IMG/VR virus record: IMGVR_UViG_3300032516_002690
Coordinates: 1-64,000 of that record
Direction: 5' to 3' (one strand)
Length of the DNA stretch: 64,000 nucleotides
Origin: a virus
The first letter of the stretch is position 1; the number at the start of each line of letters is the position of its first letter. Of the stretch, positions 55,789 through 64,000 are shown in pieces. A program made the position numbers and the translations under genes. The notes beneath the pieces were generated by a model. That model did no database searches. It had not been told where the DNA came from and worked only from the letters and a program-made list of their open reading frames with translations.

Positions 55789-56605
55789 TTAGACTAGTAG
55801 TTTTGTCTTAACAGGCAGCTCGATATCATCGGAGTCCTGCATCAGTACGTCTACCACTTCCGGCGTCCACTTCAATTGCACGCCTTTGTGATCGCTATGC
55901 TCAGCTTGATACGCCACGGCACCTGCATAGGCTTTCCCGTCCTCGGTAGGCTCCCACTTCTTGCCGGCCTTTTTTCTGCAGTCCGCGGGATTCAAGCATT
56001 TTGTTTACTAGAGCCGGTTTGACGCCGCCTAGCTTCTGCCCGATCTCTGTTGGGGTTAGAGATGGCGCCTTGTCCCAGTCGACGGATATTAAGTTGCGCA
56101 TCTCTTCGTGTCCGACCTTAGGCATCAGGCCGCAAGCAGCGAGTGCGCGCATGGTGCACGCAGCTGCCATTTCCGGGCGCGTGGTCGGAATGATTTTAAG
56201 GATGAAAGCGGCGGTCTCTAAGATTGTCGCCCGCACTTCAGCGTCTTTGCTCAGCATCATCGGCTGCGGCGCAGGTTCGCGCGAATAACTGCCGGTCTTG
56301 CGGATGGACGGCAGGACTTCACCGGCTAACCATTCTTGGAATGGGAACGCTTTGGGTTTGTCACTACGCATGACGTAGAAGTTTAGACCTGACTCAGATA
56401 GAGCAACTATTGACTGATTCCCGCCGGGGGTGATAACGGATCTCTCCCCTTTCCAACGCGCGGGTACATGTTCGACCGCTGTGCTACACCACACGCTGCC
56501 AAGTGCGGCTACGACATCCTTAGCCACAAACCAAGGCTCTCCCTTCTCATCCATCGAAACTCGAACCTGCGTACCTTCGAAATTGAACACCGTGATAGCT
56601 GACAT
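55789..56605 (-). pseudogene. BRO-type antirepressor interrupted by a homopolymer frameshift
   Basis: The N-terminal part (start ATG 56605, AAGGAA ribosome site) is a BRO-N domain: FNFEGTQVRVSMDEKGEPWFVAKDVVAALG, typical of viral antirepressors, continued by SESGLNFYVMRSDKPKAFPFQEWLAGEVLPSIRKTG. The intact frame reaches NKMLESRGLQKK, then runs into GRQEVGAY and a spurious end. The neighbouring frame holds the expected C-terminal domain (KKAGKKWEPTEDGKAYAGAV, ends at 55789). The junction is a run of six A on the minus strand (T at 55970-55975). Losing one base would restore the frame. It may be a sequencing error, a real mutation, or programmed slippage. Confidence 0.7.
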
Positions 56606-56628
56606 TGCGATGATTTCCTTAACTGAAC

Positions 56629-57015
56629 TTACGGCGTAATATTAGAATCGACGGATACTATATCAGTACCCTCGAAGGCGTCTACTATAGATGCCCATGC
56701 AACCGCAAGTATTTTAAACCTATTACGCGTAATAATCTCAAAGCCGGTGGCGTCTTTAATGGTTGCAAAATTTAATTGCGCACCGCGGCCCCTGTAAAAG
56801 TCCAGACCCGCAGAGATAGCTGCAGTTTTACCCACAGGAAAGGATTCCAGGTCGTAGACGCTAGCTACGCGTGAGAATGTATCGTGCTCTGCATCGAATA
56901 CGAGCACGTCAAAATCAATGTTTACCGTGTCGATAATGTCTAGTTGAAAGCGGTACACGCTCTCAGACGGTATAGACCGAATAAATTGGCTTTTGATTTG
57001 TACGAGCGTACTCAT
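56629..57015 (-). CDS. Hypothetical protein
   Basis: 128 residues, beta-rich and of globular look (YRFQLDIIDTVNIDFDVLVFD, ATIKDATGFEIITRNRFKIL). Overlaps the next gene by four bases. No family recognised; a small virion or tail-tip protein is possible. Confidence 0.4.
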   Translation of the reverse strand: MSTLVQIKSQFIRSIPSESVYRFQLDIIDTVNIDFDVLVFDAEHDTFSRVASVYDLESFPVGKTAAISAGLDFYRGRGAQLNFATIKDATGFEIITRNRFKILAVAWASIVDAFEGTDIVSVDSNITP

Positions 57016-57695
57016 ATCGACGAGCTCACGGTGACGGTTTCGCTTACCAGATTTGCGCCGGCTACTTCGTTAGTGAGAGACAACATGTCTGCTTTCGTGG
57101 CAATGACCGCGTTTTCGGCTGTAGCTACTTCGTCAAATACGCGGTTAAATCGCCGATCACGAAAGTTGCCAGCACCCGGCGCACCGTTGCGCAATGTCTT
57201 GCCAGCATATGCAGTCAAACTCAAACGTGATATTGTCCAGCTAAATCCATTGTAGAAAGCAGGAAAGGGCGCATACAACTCCAAGCGGTTTACGTTACCG
57301 CCCGGCGCAACTGTCTTGACTACAAACGTAAAGGGGTTTGTGCCGGGATATTCTGCAGAAGTCCAATAGGCAGGGTCCGTGATGCTAACGCCTATCAAGT
57401 CATCAACAAGCACGCCTGCAGTGCTAAAATTGACTGTCGTATCCTCCATGTAGTCAAGCGCGCGTGCAGTGATGCTGGTGAGTTGCGCGAGAGTTGACAC
57501 ACCTACGTAGGCTTCCGCGCCACCGCTGTAATTCCCTACAATAAAATATTGCATATTGTTGGGATGCGTAGGAAAGTACGTAGGCCCTGGTGTTGGGGGC
57601 ACCACACCGTCATCGCGATTTCTAGTGATGACCCTTATTTTACCGGCTGTTATAAGACGGTCTTTCTCGAAAACGGCGGATATGTACGCACTCAT
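57012..57695 (-). CDS. Hypothetical protein, possible tail-associated
   Basis: 227 residues from ATG at 57695; an upstream extension to 57764 would overlap the RuvC-like gene on the other strand, so it is rejected. The start is six bases after a TATAGT box, again near-leaderless. The protein is rich in beta strands (NNMQYFIVGNYSGGAEAYV, NPFTFVVKTVAPGGNVNRLE, FSWTISRLSLTAY), similar in style to tail proteins. Ends with helices. No family recognised. Confidence 0.4.
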   Translation of the reverse strand: MSAYISAVFEKDRLITAGKIRVITRNRDDGVVPPTPGPTYFPTHPNNMQYFIVGNYSGGAEAYVGVSTLAQLTSITARALDYMEDTTVNFSTAGVLVDDLIGVSITDPAYWTSAEYPGTNPFTFVVKTVAPGGNVNRLELYAPFPAFYNGFSWTISRLSLTAYAGKTLRNGAPGAGNFRDRRFNRVFDEVATAENAVIATKADMLSLTNEVAGANLVSETVTVSSSI

Positions 57696-57711
57696 AGCAG
57701 TACTATAGCCT

Positions 57712-58269
57712 ATGTCCTTTGTAATAGGCATAGACCAATCGGTGCTACACACAGGTATCTGCATCCTGAACGAGGACGCATCTGTGAACTATCTGGGTTT
57801 AATAGAGCCTGACAAGCTCAAAAACCGAGATCGGTTGGCGTATATTCGCGATGAACTCAATGCTGTCCTAGGAGCTAGGCGGTTTGCTGTTGGTGTCATG
57901 GAGGGCTATTCGTACGGCAGTATGAATAAGAAGTTCCTGTTGGGTGAAGTAGGCTCAGTTGTAAAACTGGCCTTCCATGATCACTGCCTGCGTGCCTACG
58001 AAGTAGCACCCGCAGCACTAAAGAAGTTTGTGACGTCTAAGGGCAGCGCGTCCAAAGAAGACGTGATGGTTGCAGTTGAGAAGCAGTGGGGAGTCATGCT
58101 AAAGGATGACAACCTCGCTGACGCGTACGGCTTAGCCCGAATCGCCTACGAAATCGCAAAGCCCACCTCTACTAAGCGCCATCAATTAGACGTACTCAAA
58201 GGCTTGCTTAAAGAAGTGTCACGCAAAAAAGTACCTAGACGTAAGATCTTATTTAAAGATGCCATTTAA
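57712..58269 (+). CDS. RuvC-like Holliday-junction resolvase
   Basis: 185 residues. Begins MSFVIGIDQSVLHTGICIL, the first strand of an RNase-H fold with catalytic Asp8 as in GxD of RuvC. Further acidic sites: VGVMEGYSYGSM (Glu66 region) and DDNLADAYGLARIA with conserved Asp near the C-terminus (usually DxxDA in RuvC). It should cut four-way junctions before packaging. The size matches phage RuvC-like resolvases. Divergent from the gene at 57012, 16 bases apart. Confidence 0.78.
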   Translation: MSFVIGIDQSVLHTGICILNEDASVNYLGLIEPDKLKNRDRLAYIRDELNAVLGARRFAVGVMEGYSYGSMNKKFLLGEVGSVVKLAFHDHCLRAYEVAPAALKKFVTSKGSASKEDVMVAVEKQWGVMLKDDNLADAYGLARIAYEIAKPTSTKRHQLDVLKGLLKEVSRKKVPRRKILFKDAI

Positions 58270-58295
58270 TACCCGCCTGACTATCGGAGTCTAAA

Positions 58296-58547
58296 ATGAG
58301 ACACATCGGCTGCATGGTTTCTGGTAATACCGTTAATATTGATCCTGGTACACACGGCGAAAATACAGATGCTATTATTGTTATGCGTCGCGGTGAGATC
58401 ATCGGAGTAGTCAGTCCCCGCGCACAAGATGACGTACAGACGCTACGCATGACTTTCACGCGCGACAGACCCAAGGAAGGGTTTGTGCCGCTCCAGGGTG
58501 TAGCGGTGCAGCATTTCATGCCCGTTGTTACAGATGACTATATCTAA
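58296..58547 (+). CDS. Hypothetical small protein
   Basis: 83 residues (MRHIGCMVSGNTVNIDPG). Mostly beta strand (DAIIVMRRGEIIGVVSP, EGFVPLQGVAVQHFMPVV). No family recognised. First of three small plus-strand genes after the RuvC-like gene, likely one operon. Confidence 0.45.
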   Translation: MRHIGCMVSGNTVNIDPGTHGENTDAIIVMRRGEIIGVVSPRAQDDVQTLRMTFTRDRPKEGFVPLQGVAVQHFMPVVTDDYI

Positions 58548-58560
58548 GGAAGATCACCGT

Positions 58561-58821
58561 ATGGGGATTACGCCGATTTTACTTCGGCGAGCTTCGTACT
58601 ATATACGTCTTGGTGAAGGCGAATATTTTCCCGTACATCCACACTACGATAGAGTTGTAGTTGATAAAATATATGATCTAACCCAAAACCCGCTGGATAA
58701 AAATCACTGGGGTATGGGTTTACGTGTTTCATTCTATAGCGAAGGCCGCCGAATACGTTGGGTTGAATTCGGCTGTCATGTTGTTGGTGCAGGAGGAGAT
58801 GACCTCCTGCGTGAAGTTTGA
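58561..58821 (+). CDS. Hypothetical small protein
   Basis: 86 residues from ATG 58561, with AAGGA upstream (an upstream in-frame start overlaps the previous gene). Contains beta and helix (RASYYIRLGEGEYFPVHPHY, MGLRVSFYSEGRRIRWVEFG). No family recognised. Confidence 0.45.
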   Translation: MGITPILLRRASYYIRLGEGEYFPVHPHYDRVVVDKIYDLTQNPLDKNHWGMGLRVSFYSEGRRIRWVEFGCHVVGAGGDDLLREV

Positions 58822-58835
58822 AAGAGGTCCTGACA

Positions 58836-59096
58836 ATGACTAAGTACCTAGTGACTCACGAAGCAACCGTAGGCCGCACGCGCGAAGAAGGTGCGGTCAT
58901 TCCGTCAATTACGTTGACCTACTACAGCATGGTTGAGGCAGAGACAGTCGAAGCTGCCAACGACATGGTTGTGGTTTATCGCGACCCGGGCTTTAGCACG
59001 CGCGTTATAGCCGTAACCGAGGTGGCTGATATTTTGTCAGCAGACGACCTCTTCGCGTTGCTCAATCACGCGAACATTATCAAAGAGGGGCTCTGA
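58836..59096 (+). CDS. Hypothetical small protein
   Basis: 86 residues from ATG 58836 (MTKYLVTHEATVGRTREEG), with AGAGG upstream; an earlier in-frame start is less likely. Acidic, alpha/beta (MVEAETVEAANDMVVVYRD, EVADILSADDLFALLNHAN). No family recognised. Converges with the spanin-like gene, four bases apart. Confidence 0.45.
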   Translation: MTKYLVTHEATVGRTREEGAVIPSITLTYYSMVEAETVEAANDMVVVYRDPGFSTRVIAVTEVADILSADDLFALLNHANIIKEGL

Positions 59097-59099
59097 GCT

Positions 59100-59591
59100 T
59101 CATCGAATAATACTGCCTAAAAACGCACCTAGGCCAAGTAAACCAAAGGTGCCACCTACCCACAGAGGCCATGTGGGTGGGCTTTCTGCTTTTGCACGCC
59201 ACATGTTTTTAGCTTCGATTTCTTCCGTGAGGCGGTTATTCAATACCAGGATTTGATCCTGATCTTGACGCTCCATGGAATAGTGTAAGCTAATTTGATC
59301 TTGCGACTTGAGTAACTCAGCTTCTTTTACGGCTAGCAGGCTTGTATAGTCTTCCCACTGGCTATGCCAATAACGCGCTTGTATTTCTAGCACGTTGAGT
59401 TCGACCGTCTGTGCCGCATCAAAGCACGCATATCGTACGTCTTTGTATACGCACGCAATGTATTCCGGAATTAGCCGTGTAGGCAGTGGCCGTAACTGAA
59501 ATAATTTGGCGTGTTCCTGCGCTTGTGCACTAGACGTCGCCAATAAAACTAAGAGCGCGACTTTTGATTGTACGCGTCTAAATCTTTCCAT
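59100..59591 (-). CDS. Secreted, coiled-coil protein with C-terminal membrane segment (spanin-like)
   Basis: 163 residues. N-terminal signal peptide-like stretch (VALLVLLATSSAQAQ, likely cut after AQA), a coiled-coil middle (QARYWHSQWEDYTSLLAVKE, LNNRLTEEIEAKNMWRAKAE) and a C-terminal hydrophobic segment (WPLWVGGTFGLLGLGAFLGSII). It starts inside the end of the upstream TM/coiled-coil gene. The pair resembles a two-component spanin (inner- and outer-membrane parts with periplasmic coiled coils). The call is inference from topology. Confidence 0.45.
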   Translation of the reverse strand: MERFRRVQSKVALLVLLATSSAQAQEHAKLFQLRPLPTRLIPEYIACVYKDVRYACFDAAQTVELNVLEIQARYWHSQWEDYTSLLAVKEAELLKSQDQISLHYSMERQDQDQILVLNNRLTEEIEAKNMWRAKAESPPTWPLWVGGTFGLLGLGAFLGSIIR

Positions 59592-59935
59592 GATTCGAGT
59601 GCCTTTACTTGCTTGTATTCTGCCTCGAATTCTTTTTCATTCTTGGCAATTTCTGCGTTTTTGGCGTCTGCGATGCGCTGTAACGCGTGCGCCTGTTTTA
59701 GCAGATCCGCTAACTTAGCTGCGTTTTTCTCATGTAGCATATCGAAACGCACTTGCTCAGCTTTAACACCCGCTAAGTCCACTTCGTTGTGCAATTTAGC
59801 TAGCTGATCTTTACGTTTACTTAACCGCACGTAAAGTGCGAAGCATGCTACAAACGCCGCTACAGACACTACCAGCCACAGTATCCATTTTTTAGGTCCG
59901 GACGCTGCGTGATAATTTAATATTTTAGGGGTCAT
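59549..59935 (-). CDS. Inner-membrane coiled-coil protein (Rz-like spanin candidate)
   Basis: 128 residues from ATG 59935; the longer frame from 60007 overlaps the spike gene and is not needed. One N-terminal TM helix (about 15-38, WILWLVVSVAAFVACFALYV) followed by a long charged coiled coil (KRKDQLAKLHNEVDLAGVKAE, ADAKNAEIAKNEKEFEAEYK). The layout fits the inner-membrane half of a spanin, which joins membranes at the last step of Gram-negative lysis. The next gene overlaps it in a different frame, as Rz1 genes often do. Not proven. Confidence 0.5.
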   Translation of the reverse strand: MTPKILNYHAASGPKKWILWLVVSVAAFVACFALYVRLSKRKDQLAKLHNEVDLAGVKAEQVRFDMLHEKNAAKLADLLKQAHALQRIADAKNAEIAKNEKEFEAEYKQVKALESWKDLDAYNQKSRS

Positions 59936-59936
59936 G

Positions 59937-62900
59937 TTAATCCATGTAGAATTTCGGGGTGTCATAGACGACTTCAAGACTGTACAGCACGTTAGATACG
60001 GTACCACCCGCTGACGCTACGACGTATGCCACTACGGTGGCAATGCTCTTGTTAATTGGAACACTTATAGTACCTGAAGATATAGGTCGATCACCTGTAA
60101 TTACACCAATAGGATCGAACACAGGGGCAAGTGAAACGGTAATTGCGCCGACATTGTCTAATGTGTATATTTTTATACTCATACGATTACCGCTTATAGT
60201 GTAGTCGGTATTCGTTGTGGGTAAGACCAGTGCGTTTATTTCTCTAATAACAGCACCGTTTGGCACATAAGTATTCAGCGAATAGGCGTAGGTGGCACCT
60301 AGGGTAATCGCGGTTGTAAAACTATTATTCTTAGTCCACTGGCTTGGATTTAGGGGCTCCCCATCAATTGCATTAAGTAAACGGCGTGTGGTTGCTTTTT
60401 GGATACCGTCCGAATTACCAAATACGAGGTTTGGATAATTCGATATATTGCCATTGTTGACTACAAGTAGTGTCCCAGTGTCGCCGTTGGTAAACGTATT
60501 GCCCGTCACTACGTTGGCGGAGCTGGTCGTATCCAGGAGTACTGCGGTATCTGCGCCAGCACTGAATGTCATCACGGTATTCGCAGTAACCGTACAATCA
60601 CTACGATCTATAGTTAGAAACTTAACTGCGGCCGTATTACAACGTGCGTTGTTGCCTGTGATAATCGCGCCGTACTGTTCCGCGTACACTAACGCGTGGT
60701 TAGCCGTCGCCATTAAGAGGTTTTGCGCGCTACCCGTTATGTGGATAGTATTGTGCGCTACTTTTGCTTGATTCCCGGTAATGTATGCAAACCAACCGGG
60801 TGTATTTTCACCTGTAGCAAACAAGGCACCATTTACGGTATTACCGAGTACCTTACCTCTCGTAGTTGCACGAAATAACCGACCTTTATTTGCAGTACCG
60901 CTATTTTCGTAAAAAGAAATCCCCTCTACAGTAGCGGCGGTGCTGAGGTCGTATAGGGCGAGCCACGCGGAAACGTTGCTACCTGCAGGGGTTCCATTAA
61001 TAGACCCGCCGGTTATGCGAACTCCGGTACCTACCGAGATTAGCGAACACGTGAGTGTTGTCGCACCTGCGCTAGTGTCGGGTTCTGTTACGTTCTTTAC
61101 GTGTAAGCCATTTACGGTTAGATTACCGCTATTGGGTGCGTCCAGGACTATAGCGTTTGATGCAGCGCCTGCTAAACGTTTACCTTGCAGGTCCACCGTT
61201 ATATTACGCGCGTTAATGGTGGACGACGTGACGGTTCCCGTGAGTAGGCTTAGCGTATGACTCGCTAATTGCGTGATATTAGCGTAATTGAGATTTAAAT
61301 GGAAACCATCTAGGGTGTACGACCCGTTACCCGTCGAAACTCCGGCGACCGAGCCGATTTCAACTCGGCGTGTTGCAGCTCCGCCTACAACGGTGCCAAA
61401 CCTTAACTCTACGTAGCAGTCTTCAAATACTATGTTTTGTCCCGGATCGGTCGCCGAAGCCTGGCTACACACTACGCCGATTTCTGGATAATTAACTGCG
61501 ACAGTACTCGTGTAAAATTTGCAGCTTCGGAATCTAATGTGATTAGAATCTCCGCTTATTGCGAGGACTTTACCGTATCCGTCCTGTATGAACGTACAGT
61601 TATCGAACTCAATGTTTGTTGAATTCGTTATTGTCAAGACCGTCGGTGTGATAGACGCATTTGATTGGCTGCAGCGGAATATACAGTTCCGGTAAATCTG
61701 AGGCTGGTGTACGCTACTCATGCATGCCACAGAACCGTCGTCTACGCCCACATCGCCGAATCCTGCAGAGATATCGAAAATAGAATCTTCGATTACTAGG
61801 GGCTCGTAATTCCTAGAGGCTGCTTTCGTACCGATGTTAACGAGTAACAACGCGTATTTCTGAGTTGCACCGCTAGACCCTGATGGGATAGCGGTGACGC
61901 GCAGGCGGCGTAACGTACCGGTTACGGCGTTGGTATTCGCCGGGTTGGTGTGATAAAAGAAGATACTGGCCCAGTTAATCCCGGCGGGTGTGTCGTCATC
62001 TATTACCAGGTTATCGATATCTACTCTGACATGGCCAGTAGGCTGGAACTGGAAAGCGCCTGCAGTAGCCCTACAGTTGTGTAACTTATACGAACCGCCC
62101 GTGAAGTAATAGCTAAAGACTCCTGCAGCGCTTCCCTTCAAGAAAATATTTTCGAATGAAAATTCGTCGTTAGCATCTGCGCCTAGGAAGGTGACATGCC
62201 CACTCTTTGTGAGCGTCAATGTTACCTTTGTATTGTCTTCACCAATCAAATGCGTATTTTTAGATGTCGTGAAATTTGTGCTTACGTTGTACGCGCCACG
62301 GCGCAGGAGATACGTACCTCCTGTAGCGGCCAGTGTATTAATAGCAGGTACGACATCGACGACATTGATATCTCCGCCAACGGAATTAGTACCGTCGGTA
62401 CACACTGCGGTAAACGCACGTCGCGCAATTGCGGAGCTGTGTAGCTGGGATAAGGCTGAGCGAATAGTTGTATTGGTGGTGAGTGCACCGCCGCCGCCTT
62501 GGGCAGTGAGGGCGGTCCCGAAGATTGTCGGCGCGTCTACACCTACCCGAATAGCCCCGGGTAGTGTCGCAGTCATATCGGCTAAGTCAGCTACGATTTC
62601 GTCGAGAGCTGTTTCGACGGTGGACGCCGTAACTGCGGTTGAGCCGTCAGCCCATGGACCGCTACCGTTGTAACCTACCGTCGCTGCTCCCAGCACCGAA
62701 GCTTGCAACGCAACGTGTGCCGCGAGGGCTATTGAAGCCACGCTAGTCGGGCTTTTAAATTGAAAACTTTCGCCGGCTTCGAGCCGCGTACCGTCGTACC
62801 AAATCAATTGTCCGTTATAGCCAATGCGACACAGTGGGATTGCCCCCGGTATTTTGTCAGGACTAACATGCGTGACAAATAAAGCAGCTGCGGGGATAGC

Positions 62901-63764
62901 ACTCGTGCCACGATCACCCGAGGACTCTGCTCGTCCGCCCGCAAGGCCACCTTTAGGGTCCGCACCAAAACCCGCCGGCTCAATAACGTACTTGTACCAA
63001 ATTGCAATGCCCATGCCGGGTTGCAGTGGCGTAGTTGTCGTGAGCGTCTGGATATCTGAGCCCGCAATGACGTGCTTTTCGTCATCAGCTGTGGTGTCGA
63101 GACGTGTTTCTGCAAGCGCAATGACGGCTACGTTGGCAACCGCGCTGGTTGTAATAACCAGACGTCCGACGAGTATGGTGTCCGCGGCAATGGCTGACGC
63201 AAGTGCGGTTTGCACAGCTGCCGCATCGTGCGAGGCGGTGCTCGTATTTAGCGTAACCACAATGCGCTTAACCGGCCCCGCGGAAATAGCGACACTGACG
63301 GACCCTGCAGACGCTGAGTGTAAATGCTTGATTGTTACGGCGTTCATGCCGTGGGTGGCGTACGACGTAGCTGCGACTGTGTAGATAACCCGATTACTTG
63401 AAGGCGTACCTACAGATAATGTACCTTTCTTGGCTTGGTACGGAGCGAGCATAGGCGTGACCGTAAAACTGCCCGCAGTAACCGATATTTTACCGAGCGG
63501 CGGGGCGCCGGGAGCTGCGCCGTTCCAGGTAATAGTACCGCCGGTGTACTCAATCATTAGATGACTGTAGTCGCGGTAATAAAGCAGCTCTTCAGCGACA
63601 TCTCGCAATGTCTCTGTGCGTTCGCGGAGATTCTCAGAAGGCCGGCGCAACACTACTTGTGTCGCTCCTTCACCATCGCTGAGAGGCTGAATAGCCGCTA
63701 AATTGTCCTCGCCGTTATCACCGAGACCTACGTTGAAATCAACGAACTCTTTTTGTTCCGTCAT
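59937..63764 (-). CDS. Tail spike / fibre with long beta-helix-type repeats
   Basis: 1275 residues. Residues 1-400 form an N-terminal anchoring part (NLAAIQPLSDGEGA, PLCRIGYNGQLIWYDGTRLE). From about 480 to 1160 there is a regular pattern of short strands separated by Asn/Gly turns (FENIFLKGSAAGVF, NCTFIQDGYGKVLAISGDSN, ITGNNARCNTAAVKF, VVTGNTFTNGDTGT), typical of a right-handed parallel beta helix as in pectate-lyase-like spikes. The C-terminal 130 residues look like a receptor-binding or trimerisation domain. It would bind or degrade surface glycans. No catalytic motif was identified. Ends two bases from the spanin-like start codon. Confidence 0.7.
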   Translation of the reverse strand: MTEQKEFVDFNVGLGDNGEDNLAAIQPLSDGEGATQVVLRRPSENLRERTETLRDVAEELLYYRDYSHLMIEYTGGTITWNGAAPGAPPLGKISVTAGSFTVTPMLAPYQAKKGTLSVGTPSSNRVIYTVAATSYATHGMNAVTIKHLHSASAGSVSVAISAGPVKRIVVTLNTSTASHDAAAVQTALASAIAADTILVGRLVITTSAVANVAVIALAETRLDTTADDEKHVIAGSDIQTLTTTTPLQPGMGIAIWYKYVIEPAGFGADPKGGLAGGRAESSGDRGTSAIPAAALFVTHVSPDKIPGAIPLCRIGYNGQLIWYDGTRLEAGESFQFKSPTSVASIALAAHVALQASVLGAATVGYNGSGPWADGSTAVTASTVETALDEIVADLADMTATLPGAIRVGVDAPTIFGTALTAQGGGGALTTNTTIRSALSQLHSSAIARRAFTAVCTDGTNSVGGDINVVDVVPAINTLAATGGTYLLRRGAYNVSTNFTTSKNTHLIGEDNTKVTLTLTKSGHVTFLGADANDEFSFENIFLKGSAAGVFSYYFTGGSYKLHNCRATAGAFQFQPTGHVRVDIDNLVIDDDTPAGINWASIFFYHTNPANTNAVTGTLRRLRVTAIPSGSSGATQKYALLLVNIGTKAASRNYEPLVIEDSIFDISAGFGDVGVDDGSVACMSSVHQPQIYRNCIFRCSQSNASITPTVLTITNSTNIEFDNCTFIQDGYGKVLAISGDSNHIRFRSCKFYTSTVAVNYPEIGVVCSQASATDPGQNIVFEDCYVELRFGTVVGGAATRRVEIGSVAGVSTGNGSYTLDGFHLNLNYANITQLASHTLSLLTGTVTSSTINARNITVDLQGKRLAGAASNAIVLDAPNSGNLTVNGLHVKNVTEPDTSAGATTLTCSLISVGTGVRITGGSINGTPAGSNVSAWLALYDLSTAATVEGISFYENSGTANKGRLFRATTRGKVLGNTVNGALFATGENTPGWFAYITGNQAKVAHNTIHITGSAQNLLMATANHALVYAEQYGAIITGNNARCNTAAVKFLTIDRSDCTVTANTVMTFSAGADTAVLLDTTSSANVVTGNTFTNGDTGTLLVVNNGNISNYPNLVFGNSDGIQKATTRRLLNAIDGEPLNPSQWTKNNSFTTAITLGATYAYSLNTYVPNGAVIREINALVLPTTNTDYTISGNRMSIKIYTLDNVGAITVSLAPVFDPIGVITGDRPISSGTISVPINKSIATVVAYVVASAGGTVSNVLYSLEVVYDTPKFYMD

Positions 63765-63776
63765 GGGGGTCTCTTT

Positions 63777-64000
63777 TCAAACAGTAAGGGTGAGGCGCCA
63801 GCGGAACTCAAGTTCGACTGCGGCAGTTTTAACTTGATCAGGATAAACCTGACGCGAAAACATGATGGACGAGGCTGTCAACTGCGGGTCGTTGAGGGTA
63901 CCCCGTGTAAAGAGACCCGCTTCGCGATACGTCAGGCCATTACCGTAACCCGTCGTCATCGTCGCAGTAAATTCTACCGTACCTGATACGCCTACGACGC
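63777..64000 (-). CDS. Tail protein, C-terminal part (cut by right edge)
   Basis: The frame is open to the end of the window, so the gene starts beyond position 64000. The visible 74 residues include GYGNGLTYREAGLFTRGTLN and AVELEFRWRLTLTV, a pattern common at the C-terminal end of tail-fibre or baseplate-wedge proteins that precede a spike gene. The stop is 12 bases before the spike ATG. Confidence 0.5.
   Translation of the reverse strand, partial: VVGVSGTVEFTATMTTGYGNGLTYREAGLFTRGTLNDPQLTASSIMFSRQVYPDQVKTAAVELEFRWRLTLTV

Noticed and set aside
55965-55980. Standard -1 programmed frameshift (A AAA AAG) in the BRO gene
   Set aside because: The reading frame at the A-run is AAA AAA GGC, and the C-terminal domain lies in the +1 frame, so a -1 slip would not reach it. 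A one-base indel or transcriptional slippage fits better.
57696-57764. Longer start for the 57012 gene
   Set aside because: It would overlap the RuvC-like gene on the other strand; the ATG at 57695 leaves a clean 16-base divergent gap.
1-64000. CRISPR array, IS element, integrase or rRNA
   Set aside because: No regularly spaced direct repeats, transposase, recombinase or rRNA-like segment was found by reading the window; small elements could still be missed.

Overview
The window is one contiguous piece of a tailed double-stranded DNA phage genome. It contains a terminase, a portal, a prohead-protease-like protein, a probable HK97-type major capsid protein, a probable decoration protein, fibre/spike proteins and the first 31 codons of a probable contractile tail sheath, so the phage is most likely a myovirus. 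Genes are packed tightly, with many 1-50 base overlaps. I saw no tRNA, rRNA, integrase, IS element or CRISPR array. The host cannot be named. Host-like promoters (TTGTTG-17 bp-TATAAT at 137-165) and a pair of spanin-like genes suggest a Gram-negative bacterium, but this is inference.

Layout. Positions 1-20,140 (minus strand) hold the virion block: tail sheath (cut by the left edge), a patatin-like phospholipase, two paralogous tail/fibre proteins, connector-type proteins, a metalloprotease/InPase-like protein, capsid and decoration proteins, a prohead-protease-like protein and large repeat-rich virion proteins. Positions 20,216-27,282 (minus) hold a multisubunit RNA polymerase in an unusual form. 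One 1468-residue chain joins the whole beta subunit to the N-terminal part of beta-prime, and a separate 603-residue chain carries the rest of beta-prime. Three small genes, one of them a likely holin, lie between the two. The beta-prime portal region 28,184-30,408 (minus) holds the portal protein and an acidic partner.

Positions 27,382-45,123 are mainly plus strand and hold the DNA replication block: a Cys-rich regulator, an SNF2 ATPase, two Cas4/RecB-like nucleases, a ParB-like protein, a probable ssDNA-binding protein, a primase-helicase and a UDG-like/exonuclease/PolA fusion. A sigma-70 family factor sits on the minus strand at 35,730-36,413. A strongly structured 145-base inverted-repeat element lies at 45,153-45,297, between the replication block and the terminase large subunit (45,302-46,972, minus).

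Positions 47,000-54,817 hold a MoxR-type AAA ATPase, two minus-strand genes, and a four-gene overlapping plus-strand operon: metallopeptidase/VWA protein, a 217-residue Cys protein, a retron-like reverse transcriptase with intact YADD, and a 485-residue unknown protein. Positions 54,771-64,000 are accessory and tail genes: a coiled-coil protein, a BRO-type antirepressor broken by a homopolymer frameshift, a RuvC-like resolvase, three small proteins, a spanin-like pair, a 1275-residue beta-helix-type spike and a partial tail protein.

How it fits together: the phage appears to bring its own catalytic RNA polymerase core and its own sigma factor, its own replisome (primase-helicase, SSB, Pol, SNF2, nucleases, RuvC), a packaging motor and a full head gene set. 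The most novel parts are the beta/beta-prime-N fusion polymerase, the reverse-transcriptase operon, and the structured element at 45.2 kb. All functional names come from reading conserved motifs by eye; no database search was run.
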